DNA from: G020354085 sp964482055
Lineage (GTDB): Bacteria > Pseudomonadota > Gammaproteobacteria > Acidiferrobacterales > Sulfurifustaceae
Assembly: GCA_964482055.1 (NCBI GenBank)
Contig: CAYZVX010000087.1
Coordinates: forward strand, 1-9,300
Reading direction: 5' to 3'
DNA: 9,300 nucleotides
Positions 1 to 5,984 of this stretch are shown one piece after another. The position numbers were made by a program, and so were the translations under genes. The notes under the pieces are model-generated. The model was given only the letters and a program-made list of their open reading frames with translations, was not told the origin of the DNA and searched no databases. The first letter of the stretch is position 1; the number at the start of each line of letters is the position of its first letter.

Positions 1-53
1 GCGAGCGCGGCGCCGGCGATAAGCATCAGCCACCCGACGCGATGCGCGCGCAC
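1..53 (-). CDS. Start of an exported protein (possibly NosD), cut by window edge
   Basis: Only about 17 codons are visible. Reading down from a GTG at 53-51 gives VRAHRVGWLMLIAGAAL, a basic N-terminus followed by a hydrophobic stretch, as expected for a Sec signal peptide. It starts 7 bp after the stop codon of the NosB-like gene, so the two are probably cotranscribed and possibly translationally linked. In clade II nos clusters nosD, a periplasmic protein of the NosDFY maturation system, commonly follows nosB. That position is the only reason for suggesting NosD, because no NosD domain is visible. An ATG ten codons further in is an alternative start but would shorten the basic part of the leader. 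Confidence 0.45.
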   Translation of the reverse strand, partial: MRAHRVGWLMLIAGAAL

Positions 54-60
54 GACAGGC

Positions 61-1098
61 TCACTCGCGCGACTGCGCCCCGCGCGCCTTGGCCACGATG
101 CGGTCAGCGGCCGAGGGGATAGGTCGCTCCATCGCGCGCAGCTCGCGCCAGCGCAGCAGCGCCGCGACAAGCAGCAACGCCGCGACCGCGAGCAGCATGA
201 AGAACCCGTAATGGGGATAGGAATGGGTGGTGAACTGGGCCACCTTGCCGTCGCCGAGCACCGTCGGCATGAACGGTTTGACGGTGAACGCGCCCCACGG
301 GTGGAGGTTATGGCCGAAGAACCACAGCCAGATCGAATAGTCGATGACGAAGAACAGCGGCAGCGCCGCCGGCAGCAGGGCGAGCAGCAGCACGGCGCGG
401 CGCAGCTTGGCGACGGCAATGAGCACGGCCGTCACCGCCACGAGGATGCCGGCAACGGTCGCGGCGGTCGCCATCTGCAGCCGCTCGCCCCAGGCGCGGA
501 TGCGGTCCGGCTCGCGGAAGAACTTCCCGGCCTCCTCCATGTAGTGCGCAAGGTAGGTCTTGAAATGTCCGAGCACATAGAGGTCCACGATCATCCACGC
601 CGCGACTGCGGCAAAGCCGGCCCCCAGCACGGCAAGCCGCAGGCGCGGTGCGGTGACGACGAAGCCGAGCATCATCACCGCGAAGAACCCGAACAGGAAC
701 TTCGACAACAGGCGTTCGACCGGCGCCCCGACCTCGATCGGGTGCATGCCGACGTAGTGGTTGATGGTGTTCATCTCGTGCAAGCAGTCGAGCGCCATCG
801 CCGCGGCCGGTGTCTTGTGCTCCTCGGGCTCGCCTTTCCAGCCCAGCTCCTCTTCCGCCGTCTCCTTCGCGATCCGGCTGGTCTTGGGCGGCGTCTTGCA
901 GCCGTTGAACACGCCATTGAAATGGAAGTGGATGCGGATACCGTCCGGGAAGGCATCGGGCGGGTAGTTGGGCGCGGTCAACGACACCCACCAAATGGGC
1001 GCAAAGAACGTGGCGACCATGAGCGCGAGCGCTCCCAGGGTCAGGCCGCCGATCAGGAGATTTTGCTTGGTCGCGGTTGGCATGTCCTCAAGTCCCAT
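61..1098 (-). CDS. nosB: NosB-like six-helix membrane protein of the clade II nos cluster
   Basis: This 345-residue integral membrane protein has hydrophobic segments near residues 14-36, 133-150, 154-177, 209-231, 235-258 and 297-316. A long polar loop (about 40-130) follows the first helix and is probably periplasmic. That loop holds possible metal ligands: HFHF at 57-60, C67, and C105-x-H107 leading into NHYVGMHP (113-120). A second cluster lies between helices 5 and 6: HNLHPWG (263-269) and THSYPHYGF (291-299). Clade II nos loci usually contain a polytopic membrane protein, NosB, of unknown biochemical role. The topology, the conserved-looking motifs and the neighbourhood fit it, but the name rests on recall and context. 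The start is uncertain: a second ATG at 1083 has GAGG just upstream, whereas the ATG at 1098 has only a weak GGGCGG. The gene lies 80 bp after the c4-type cytochrome on the same strand. Confidence 0.65.
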   Translation of the reverse strand: MGLEDMPTATKQNLLIGGLTLGALALMVATFFAPIWWVSLTAPNYPPDAFPDGIRIHFHFNGVFNGCKTPPKTSRIAKETAEEELGWKGEPEEHKTPAAAMALDCLHEMNTINHYVGMHPIEVGAPVERLLSKFLFGFFAVMMLGFVVTAPRLRLAVLGAGFAAVAAWMIVDLYVLGHFKTYLAHYMEEAGKFFREPDRIRAWGERLQMATAATVAGILVAVTAVLIAVAKLRRAVLLLALLPAALPLFFVIDYSIWLWFFGHNLHPWGAFTVKPFMPTVLGDGKVAQFTTHSYPHYGFFMLLAVAALLLVAALLRWRELRAMERPIPSAADRIVAKARGAQSRE

Positions 1099-1141
1099 CG
1101 CCGCCCGCGGACCACCGCAGACGCCATCGCGGGAGAACCGT

Positions 1142-1165
1142 CCTGCCCGGCGACCGCCGGGCGGG
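1142..1165 (-). terminator. GC-rich hairpin after the dihaem cytochrome gene
   Basis: A 10-bp stem (CCTGCCCGGC and GCCGGGCGGG, one G-T wobble) with the 4-nt loop GACC begins 13 bp past the cytochrome stop codon. No U-tract follows on the minus strand. It is therefore more likely an mRNA-stabilising 3' hairpin, or a weak pause between the cytochrome and nosB, than a full intrinsic terminator. Confidence 0.4.
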
Positions 1166-1178
1166 GCTCAGGCTGAAT

Positions 1179-1913
1179 CTACTTCTTGGCGACTGGCTTG
1201 CACATGGCGCCTGGCATGGTCAGGCTCGCCTGGTAGGCCGAGATCGCAACGAGTTGCTCGTCGTTGTACTTGGTGATGACCTTGACCATGTCGGGATTGG
1301 CGTTGCGACGCTTGCCGTCGCGAATCTCGGTCATCTGCCGCAGCAGGTACTTGTAGTGCTGGCCGGCGATCACCGGATAGAACTTGTCCGCCTTGCCCTC
1401 GCCGTTCTTGCCGTGGCATTCCAGGCACTGCTTCTCGTAGAGCTCCTTGCCCTGGGCGACGCGCTGGGCGGCATCCGGGCCCTCGTACTTGCCATGCTCC
1501 ATCGGGATGCACAGCGTCTGGATGTAGGCCGCCACGTCGGCCAGCTCCTGCGGGTCGGTGAGGGTGGCGGCGAAGGGATACATGATGGGGTTGTCGCGCA
1601 GCCCCATGCGGATGTCGGCCATCTGCTTGATCAGCACCGTCGAGTGCTGGCCGGCGAGCTGCGGGAAGGTGCCGTCCGGGCGGCCGGCTCCGCTCGGCAG
1701 GTGGCAGGCGCCGCAGACCTCGTAGCCTTCCTCGCCGCGCTTGGCGTCGCCCTTCTTGGCGAGCGCCTCCTTGAACTCGCCCTCCATCTTGGCCCACTTG
1801 TAACCCTCGGCCTCGATGCCTGCCGCCTTGGGCGGGGGCGGGCCCGCCCAGGCGCCGATGGGCGTGCCGAACAGTACGGTTGCCGCGACTGCCACTGCTG
1901 TCTTCGCTTTCAT
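1179..1913 (-). CDS. Periplasmic dihaem cytochrome c, c4-type
   Basis: This 244-residue exported cytochrome has two haem c sites: CGACH at 67-71 and CLECH at 163-167. A Sec leader ends near AWA (21-23). The two halves resemble each other: each has a P-x-(L/I/V)-AGQH element (84-90 and 180-186) and a later NP-x-M that can give the sixth iron ligand (M111, M209). This is the layout of the cytochrome c4 family, periplasmic dihaem carriers that pass electrons from the quinol pool to terminal reductases or oxidases. Next to nosB and in a nos locus it is a good candidate donor to NosZ, though that pairing is inferred. The ATG at 1913 is supported by AGGAG six bases upstream. A Dnr-type box centred at 2016.5 lies about 100 bp upstream of the start. 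The C-terminus carries an extra cysteine, C238, outside the haem motifs. Confidence 0.9.
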   Translation of the reverse strand: MKAKTAVAVAATVLFGTPIGAWAGPPPPKAAGIEAEGYKWAKMEGEFKEALAKKGDAKRGEEGYEVCGACHLPSGAGRPDGTFPQLAGQHSTVLIKQMADIRMGLRDNPIMYPFAATLTDPQELADVAAYIQTLCIPMEHGKYEGPDAAQRVAQGKELYEKQCLECHGKNGEGKADKFYPVIAGQHYKYLLRQMTEIRDGKRRNANPDMVKVITKYNDEQLVAISAYQASLTMPGAMCKPVAKK

Positions 1914-2009
1914 GTCTACTCCTGATCAGGTTACCGCCAAATACCGGGATGCGTGTCTTTGCGAAGGGAAACGCGGCAAACAGCATGCCCTTACCTGCCT
2001 GCCGCGACC

Positions 2010-2023
2010 TTGACCTCGGTCAA
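2010..2023 (-). promoter_or_regulatory. FNR/Dnr-type box upstream of the dihaem cytochrome
   Basis: TTGAC-CTCG-GTCAA is a perfect palindrome in the TTGAC-N4-GTCAA form used by the NO-responsive Dnr/NnrR branch of the CRP/FNR family. Its centre at 2016.5 is about 103 bp upstream of the cytochrome ATG at 1913. If it acts as a class II activator site at -41.5, transcription would begin near 1975, giving a leader of about 60 nt. No convincing -10 element is visible. The box is 373 bp from the plus-strand tlpA-like gene, too far for standard activation of that gene. Confidence 0.65.
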
Positions 2024-2395
2024 CCCTTCTCTACGCGCTTCCCCCGGGCGCCTCGGCGTGCCGCACAGGGCCGATAATCCTTAGCAACTCGCTCGATCAC
2101 GCCAAGGCTCAAATGGCCCGGCCTGCGAACGAGCTGATGGTCGCCAGGAAGTTGCTCATCACCGCCCGCACGACGGGCCCCTGCGCAAACCGGGTGCGCC
2201 GCGGTGCGGCGGTAATCCGAAGCGGCTTCGGGCGCGCCGCGAAAACCCTACGCGCCTTCGGTTTATTCAAGCGCGCGATGGCGCAGTGGTTTCGACGCGC
2301 AGACGCGCCAAGGGCAAGAACAGTCAAGAATAGAAAACGCGGCGCCGCGCCGCCGGTCCTGCTGCGGCGGGCGGCTTACGCTATGCTGTGCAGCC
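2024..2395. other. Intergenic stretch between divergent units, no gene seen
   Basis: Together with 1914-2023 this makes a 482-bp gap between the leftward cytochrome unit and the rightward tlpA-like unit. The open frames here are short, arginine- and alanine-rich, begin with poor start contexts and overlap on both strands, so they look like random reading of GC-rich DNA. Promoter elements for the tlpA-like gene are presumably in the right half, where a more AT-rich patch (about 2320-2338) occurs, but no clear -35/-10 pair or second FNR box is seen. Confidence 0.5.
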
Positions 2396-2938
2396 ATGCA
2401 CCGAACAACACTGATCGCGGGACGCATTGGCGCACTGATCCTGGGTCTCTTTCTCGGCGTCGGCGGCACTGCTCCGGCCGTCGCCGAAAGCCCGGTGGAC
2501 CTGCCCGATCCCGCGCCCTTGTTCGCGGCGAGCTTGTGGGATGTGAATGACAAGCCGTTTGCGCTCGATCAGCTGCGCGGCCGGCCGCTGATCGTCAACT
2601 TCTGGGCGCGCTGGTGCGCGCCATGCCGGGTAGAGATTCCGGAGCTGGTCGCGGCTCACCGCCGGCTCAAGGACCAGGGGCTGGTCGTGGTCGGCATCGG
2701 CCTCGAGGACCGGGCGGCGACGGTGCGCGAGTTCGCCGCGGTCTATGAAATGGAATACCTCGTGCTGCTCGCCAAGGACCAGGGCATCGCCCTGCTGCAG
2801 GCGCTCGGCAATCCCAAGGCCGGCATGCCCTACACGCTCGCCATCGATCGCGACGGCCGCGTGCTGGCAAGAAAACTGGGTCCCATCACGAAGGCAGAGC
2901 TGGATGCCGCCATCGCGCTCCTGCTGCCAAAGAGCTGA
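2396..2938 (+). CDS. Exported TlpA/ResA-like thiol-disulfide oxidoreductase
   Basis: This 180-residue thioredoxin-fold protein has a Sec signal peptide with cleavage likely after AVA (28-30). The active site is WCAPC at 73-77, preceded by IVNFWAR, and the cis-proline loop is GMPYTLAID (143-151), both typical of the TlpA/ResA group. These periplasmic proteins reduce specific disulfides, for example in apocytochromes c or in the copper-binding cysteines of CuA domains. NosZ has a CuA site and two cytochromes are encoded nearby, so a maturation role is plausible, although the substrate cannot be read from the sequence. The ATG at 2396 gives a well-formed leader but has a poor Shine-Dalgarno. The gene ends 43 bp before the FCSD-like flavoprotein on the same strand, and the two are probably cotranscribed. 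Confidence 0.85.
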   Translation: MHRTTLIAGRIGALILGLFLGVGGTAPAVAESPVDLPDPAPLFAASLWDVNDKPFALDQLRGRPLIVNFWARWCAPCRVEIPELVAAHRRLKDQGLVVVGIGLEDRAATVREFAAVYEMEYLVLLAKDQGIALLQALGNPKAGMPYTLAIDRDGRVLARKLGPITKAELDAAIALLLPKS

Positions 2939-2981
2939 GCAGGCCCGACGTTCGACAGGGGCGCGCCCGCGGCGAGGCTCG

Positions 2982-4292
2982 ATGGCCGCAACGCGCCGCG
3001 GTTTCCTGCTCACGCTCGCGGCGGCGGCTGCCGGTGCGTGCAGCCACGGCTCCGTGCCGATTGGCGGCTCGCTGCCGCAGCTGCTGCCGCGCTCCAAGGG
3101 CCGGCGCGTGGTCGTGGTCGGCGGGGGCTGGGGTGGGCTGAGCGCGGCCCGTCACCTGCGCGCGGCGGCGCCGGATCTCGAGGTCGTCCTGATCGAAAGG
3201 AACGACCGCTTCTGGTCCTGCCCGTTGAGCAACCAGTGGCTCGCAAACCTGCTCGACACTCGGATGCTGGTGCACGACTATGCCGTGGCCGCGCGCAAGT
3301 ATGGCTACACCTTCATCCAGGCCGAGGTGTCCGCGCTGGAGCGCGACGCACGGCGCGTCCGCACGCCGCGCGGCGCGCTCGACTACGACTGGCTGGTACT
3401 CGCGGTAGGCATCCGTTACCACTACGAGGCCTGGTATGGCGACGATCGGCACGCGGCCGATTACACACAGCGCCACTACCCATGCGCCTTCATGCCGGGC
3501 GCGGAGCTCATGGCGCTCAAGCAGAAACTCGAGCGTTTCGCGGGTGGCGATCTCGTGATGACGGTGCCGCCGCTGCCCTACCGCTGTCCGCCGGCCCCTT
3601 ACGAGCGTGCCGCGATGATCGCCTGGCTGCTCAAGTCGCGCCGCCTCAAGGGCCGGCTGATCGTGCTCGACGCCAATCCGTACGTGGCGGGCTTTCGTGC
3701 CACACTCATGGAGCGCTACCCGGCGCAGGTTACCTACGTGCCGCAAGTCCAGATCACGGCCGTCGACCCGTTCAACAGGATTATCGCCACCGATCTCGGC
3801 CAGACCCGCTTCGACGACGCGATCCTGATTCCGCCGCAGCAGGCCGGCGATCTGCTGTGGCAGGCGGGACTCATCGGCCGCCAGGCGGACGGGACACCCA
3901 CCGGCTGGGGCGAGCAGGATCCACTGCGTTTCCAGGCGCGGGGCGACGAGCGCGTGTTCGTGATCGGCGATGCGATGGGCGCGGTTTCTCCCCTGTTCGG
4001 CCACTACCCCAAGAGCGGTCACCTGGCGAGCCGCCAGGGGCGCATCGTCGCACACGAGATTGCCGCGCGCGCCGGCGGGGCCGCGCCCGACGCGCAGCTC
4101 CCGGAGAGCACCTGTTACGTGCGCACCGACTTCGATCCGCCGCAGCTGCTGCGCATCGATGCACGCTACCGCGTGCGCGGTGACGGTCTCATTGCACAGA
4201 CCGTGCGCCAGCACTCCGACGCCAACCCGCACGGTGAGGACCTGCAGTGGGCACAGTCGATGTTCGGGGAGTTCCTGGCGCTGCCCGATTGA
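2982..4292 (+). CDS. FCSD-like flavoprotein (FccB/SoxF family), atypical active site
   Basis: This 436-residue FAD protein of the flavocytochrome c/sulfide dehydrogenase flavoprotein family has a twin-arginine-like leader (TRRGFLLTL, 4-12). A possible lipidation cysteine is C20, though its context AGAC is poor. The dinucleotide-binding motif is VVVVGGGWGGLSAARHL (43-59). SCPLSN (79-84) matches the cysteine that anchors FAD covalently in FccB. RCPPAPYERA (201-210) carries the first redox cysteine, C202. IPPQQAGDLLWQAGL (283-297), FVIGDA (326-331) and PKSGHLAS (343-350) follow, and the C-terminal domain has STCY (376-379). The second redox cysteine, expected in a GWC-P-D context, is glycine here (GWGEQD, 308-313), and the usual GDAC reads GDAM. 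The normal active-site disulfide therefore appears impossible. No cytochrome subunit gene adjoins it. It ends 17 bp from the convergent DUF411-like gene. Family assignment is firm; sulfide oxidation is not. Confidence 0.85.
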   Translation: MAATRRGFLLTLAAAAAGACSHGSVPIGGSLPQLLPRSKGRRVVVVGGGWGGLSAARHLRAAAPDLEVVLIERNDRFWSCPLSNQWLANLLDTRMLVHDYAVAARKYGYTFIQAEVSALERDARRVRTPRGALDYDWLVLAVGIRYHYEAWYGDDRHAADYTQRHYPCAFMPGAELMALKQKLERFAGGDLVMTVPPLPYRCPPAPYERAAMIAWLLKSRRLKGRLIVLDANPYVAGFRATLMERYPAQVTYVPQVQITAVDPFNRIIATDLGQTRFDDAILIPPQQAGDLLWQAGLIGRQADGTPTGWGEQDPLRFQARGDERVFVIGDAMGAVSPLFGHYPKSGHLASRQGRIVAHEIAARAGGAAPDAQLPESTCYVRTDFDPPQLLRIDARYRVRGDGLIAQTVRQHSDANPHGEDLQWAQSMFGEFLALPD

Positions 4293-4309
4293 GCAGGAGC
4301 AGCGCTTCC

Positions 4310-4828
4310 TCAGTGCCTGGCCCAGATGCTGGCCTTGCCGTCCAACCCGACCAGGTAGACATTGAACAGCTCGCGGCGCACGACGTGCTGCGCGGCCTCG
4401 TCGTCGAGGATCGTGCAGCCGCGCTCGCAGGTTGCCACGGTCTGCTCGCGTCCCGGCGCCCCGACCGGCAGGCCCGGCACCGCCAGCCCGCGCGCCTTGG
4501 GCCGCTCCTTCAGCAGGAGCTTGATGTCCTCGGCCGGCACATGCCCCTCGATGAAGTAGCCGTCGACTACCGCGGTCGGCACTGACTCCATGTCGGGCGG
4601 CACCTGCAGGCGCTTCTTCACGGCCGCCATCTCCTCGGTCGCGCGGAACGACGCGCTAAAGCCGTGCTGCCGCAGATGATCCGTCCAGTCAATGCAGGCG
4701 AGACAGACGAGCGGCCCGTAGACCTCCACCGCCGGCAACGCCGCGGGCTCGGCGGCCGGCGCGTCCGAAACCGGCACTACCGCGCCGAGCAGCGCTACGA
4801 CCAGGCTCCTAATGATGCGCTTCGGCAT
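4310..4828 (-). CDS. Exported DUF411-like protein with a rearranged cysteine motif
   Basis: This 172-residue protein has a Sec leader (about 1-26). The core matches the DUF411 family of small thioredoxin-like, presumed metal-binding proteins: AAVKKRLQVPPDMES (68-82), TAVVDGYFIEGHVPAEDI (85-102), LLLKERPKARGLAVPGLPVG (104-123) and a late YLVGLDGKAS. Most members start with a CGCC-x-x-W motif and carry SCHTA. Here these read CLACIDW (42-48) and SVPTA (82-86), so the third cysteine and the Cys-His pair are lost while a CxxC spacing remains. A segment of about 20 residues with CERGC (134-138) appears inserted before the C-terminal strand. The ATG at 4828 has GGAG about 11 nt upstream. The gene follows the ankyrin gene by 54 bp on the same strand and is probably cotranscribed with it. 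A copper or thiol role in NosZ assembly is conjecture. Confidence 0.75.
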   Translation of the reverse strand: MPKRIIRSLVVALLGAVVPVSDAPAAEPAALPAVEVYGPLVCLACIDWTDHLRQHGFSASFRATEEMAAVKKRLQVPPDMESVPTAVVDGYFIEGHVPAEDIKLLLKERPKARGLAVPGLPVGAPGREQTVATCERGCTILDDEAAQHVVRRELFNVYLVGLDGKASIWARH

Positions 4829-4882
4829 AACCGCAATCTCCAGTACGCGCCCTCAGCGAGCCGCGACAAGCGGCGCTTCACC

Positions 4883-5383
4883 TCAGCACGGCACCCGGGG
4901 CTGGCAGCCCTTCAGTATCCACAAGGAAATGACGCCGGCGACCTCGTGCGCCATTGCCTTGCGCGCCATGGACAGCGCGTCGCGCCCGGCATGCGTCTTG
5001 AGGTAAGGATCGGCGCCGGCCTCGAGCAACAGGCGGGCGTGCACGGCTCGCTGCGTGTAGGCGGCCAGGTGCAGTGGCGTGACGCCTTCGTTGTCGCGGG
5101 CGTTGACCGGTGCGCCCGCCGCGATCAGCACCTTGAGCGCTGAGGTGTCGGGATTGGTCGCGGCCAAGTGCAGCGGCGTCATGCCGACCAGCGTGCGTGC
5201 ATCGCGTGCCGCGGGGTCGGCCTTGAGGATCGCCTCGACCTCGGCCCCGGTGCCGAGGCGCGCGGCGTCATGGATCGGCCGATCGTTTGCGCCCAACACC
5301 TCGGCGCGCGCGGTCGTGAGCGCCACCGCCGCGATCGCCGCACCCACCGCCCGCACTGCCCATGACGATACTGCCCAGCTCAT
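4883..5383 (-). CDS. Exported ankyrin-repeat protein
   Basis: This 166-residue protein has a hydrophobic leader (about 9-27, ending ARA) and then about four ankyrin repeats covering most of the mature part. Recognisable units are RPIHDAARLGTGAEVEAIL (35-53), GMTPLHLAA (67-75), VLIAAGAPVNARDNEGVTPL (85-104) with HLAA, and LLLEAGADPYLKTHAGRDAL (118-137). Ankyrin repeats bind proteins, so it is likely a periplasmic scaffold or chaperone. No enzyme domain is present. Two cysteines lie at the very end (C160 and C166, last residue). The start at 5383 was chosen because GGAGGAGGG (5387-5395 on the complement) lies just upstream and a signal peptide follows; the frame stays open to 5458 but adds an arginine-rich stretch without a leader. 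It lies downstream of a strong terminator and heads a pair with the DUF411-like gene. Its partner is unknown. Confidence 0.85.
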   Translation of the reverse strand: MSWAVSSWAVRAVGAAIAAVALTTARAEVLGANDRPIHDAARLGTGAEVEAILKADPAARDARTLVGMTPLHLAATNPDTSALKVLIAAGAPVNARDNEGVTPLHLAAYTQRAVHARLLLEAGADPYLKTHAGRDALSMARKAMAHEVAGVISLWILKGCQPRVPC

Positions 5384-5467
5384 CGACCCTCCTCCGGGCC
5401 GGTGCGGACGGCGCCGGTACTCGGCACGTCCTTGCGCTTTGCCGCTCGCCCTGCGCACCAGTCACAT

Positions 5468-5509
5468 AAAAAATAGCGCCGCACTTGAGGCAATGGCAAG
5501 CGCGGCGCT
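5468..5509 (-). terminator. Intrinsic terminator after the monohaem cytochrome
   Basis: On the minus strand a 13-bp stem (arms 5497-5509 and 5475-5487, one G-T wobble, 9-nt loop) is followed directly by ATTTTTTA. This is the clearest rho-independent terminator in the window. It sits 53 bp beyond the cytochrome stop codon and 84 bp before the ankyrin start codon, so it should end the nosZ-cytochrome transcript and set the ankyrin-DUF411 pair apart. Confidence 0.85.
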
Positions 5510-5562
5510 CGCGTGCCACGCCTTGCCCGGGGTCTCGCGGCCCGGGTCGCGAGGGGCGCGTG

Positions 5563-5883
5563 TTACTTAAGCGTCGCCAGCCACTGGGCGAGCGCCTTGA
5601 TCTCGGCGTCGCTCACCAGGTGCATGACTCCCTTCATGGCCGCGCTGTTGCCGTTAGCGCGTGCCCCGCTCTTGATGTCGTGCATCTGTTTTTCGGCATA
5701 GGCCGCGCTCTGCCCGGCAAGCTTCGGATAGTCGGGCATAATCGGCGACTTGGCGTCCTTGCCGTGGCAGGCCACACAGGTCTTTTCCACATAGAGCTTG
5801 GCGCCGTCCAGTGCCCAGACCGGAGCGCTCGCGAGCAGCACCACTGTGGCGCCAAACACAAAAATAATCGATATCTTCTTCAT
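5563..5883 (-). CDS. Small periplasmic monohaem cytochrome c
   Basis: This 106-residue class I cytochrome c has a Sec leader ending VWA (22-24), a single haem site CVACH (36-40), the P-x-LAGQ element at 53-58, and a methionine in AAMKGVMHLVSD (81-92; M84 or M87) as the likely sixth ligand. The C-terminal helix is EIKALAQWLATL. It resembles the c5/c-553 carriers and one half of cytochrome c4. The start at 5883 is fixed by AGGAG five bases upstream and by the leader; the frame is open to 5928 but that part is not a leader. It directly follows nosZ (101-bp gap), and a strong terminator comes after it. The most economical role is electron donor to NosZ, like the cytochrome c domain fused to NosZ in Wolinella-type enzymes. 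The pairing is inferred from position. Confidence 0.9.
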   Translation of the reverse strand: MKKISIIFVFGATVVLLASAPVWALDGAKLYVEKTCVACHGKDAKSPIMPDYPKLAGQSAAYAEKQMHDIKSGARANGNSAAMKGVMHLVSDAEIKALAQWLATLK

Positions 5884-5927
5884 GGTTTCTCCTGAGAATT
5901 TTTCCGGCGAACCGTCGGGGAAAGGCA

Positions 5928-5953
5928 ACGGGGAGCGCTTGCGCGCTCCCCGT
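5928..5953 (-). terminator. Perfect 11-bp hairpin between nosZ and the cytochrome gene
   Basis: An 11-bp perfect inverted repeat (arms 5928-5938 and 5943-5953) encloses a 4-nt loop, 31 bp past the nosZ stop codon. On the minus strand it is followed by GTTGCCTTT, so there is no proper U-tract. It may protect the 3' end of nosZ mRNA or cause partial termination, so that the cytochrome is made in a different amount from NosZ. Confidence 0.5.
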
Positions 5954-5984
5954 GCTCATGCTATCTGCGGCGCGGCACTGCCAG

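Noticed and set aside
211..1176. Plus-strand open frame (321 codons) opposite nosB
   Set aside because: Its composition (very high R, H, E) and lack of any motif mark it as a shadow of the membrane protein gene.
2109..2327. Possible small basic protein on the minus strand in the intergenic region
   Set aside because: It has a TTG start without a ribosome binding site, no domain, and overlaps an equally open frame on the other strand.
2886..4232. Minus-strand open frame (448 codons) opposite the FCSD-like gene
   Set aside because: The plus-strand protein shows clear family motifs throughout. The antisense product has none and is rich in R, A and H.
5268..5519. Minus-strand frame with CHCLKCG, looking like a small zinc-ribbon protein
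   Set aside because: It spans the terminator and the start of the ankyrin gene in another frame. The cysteines come from the terminator arm and loop, there is no Shine-Dalgarno, and the rest is arginine-rich.
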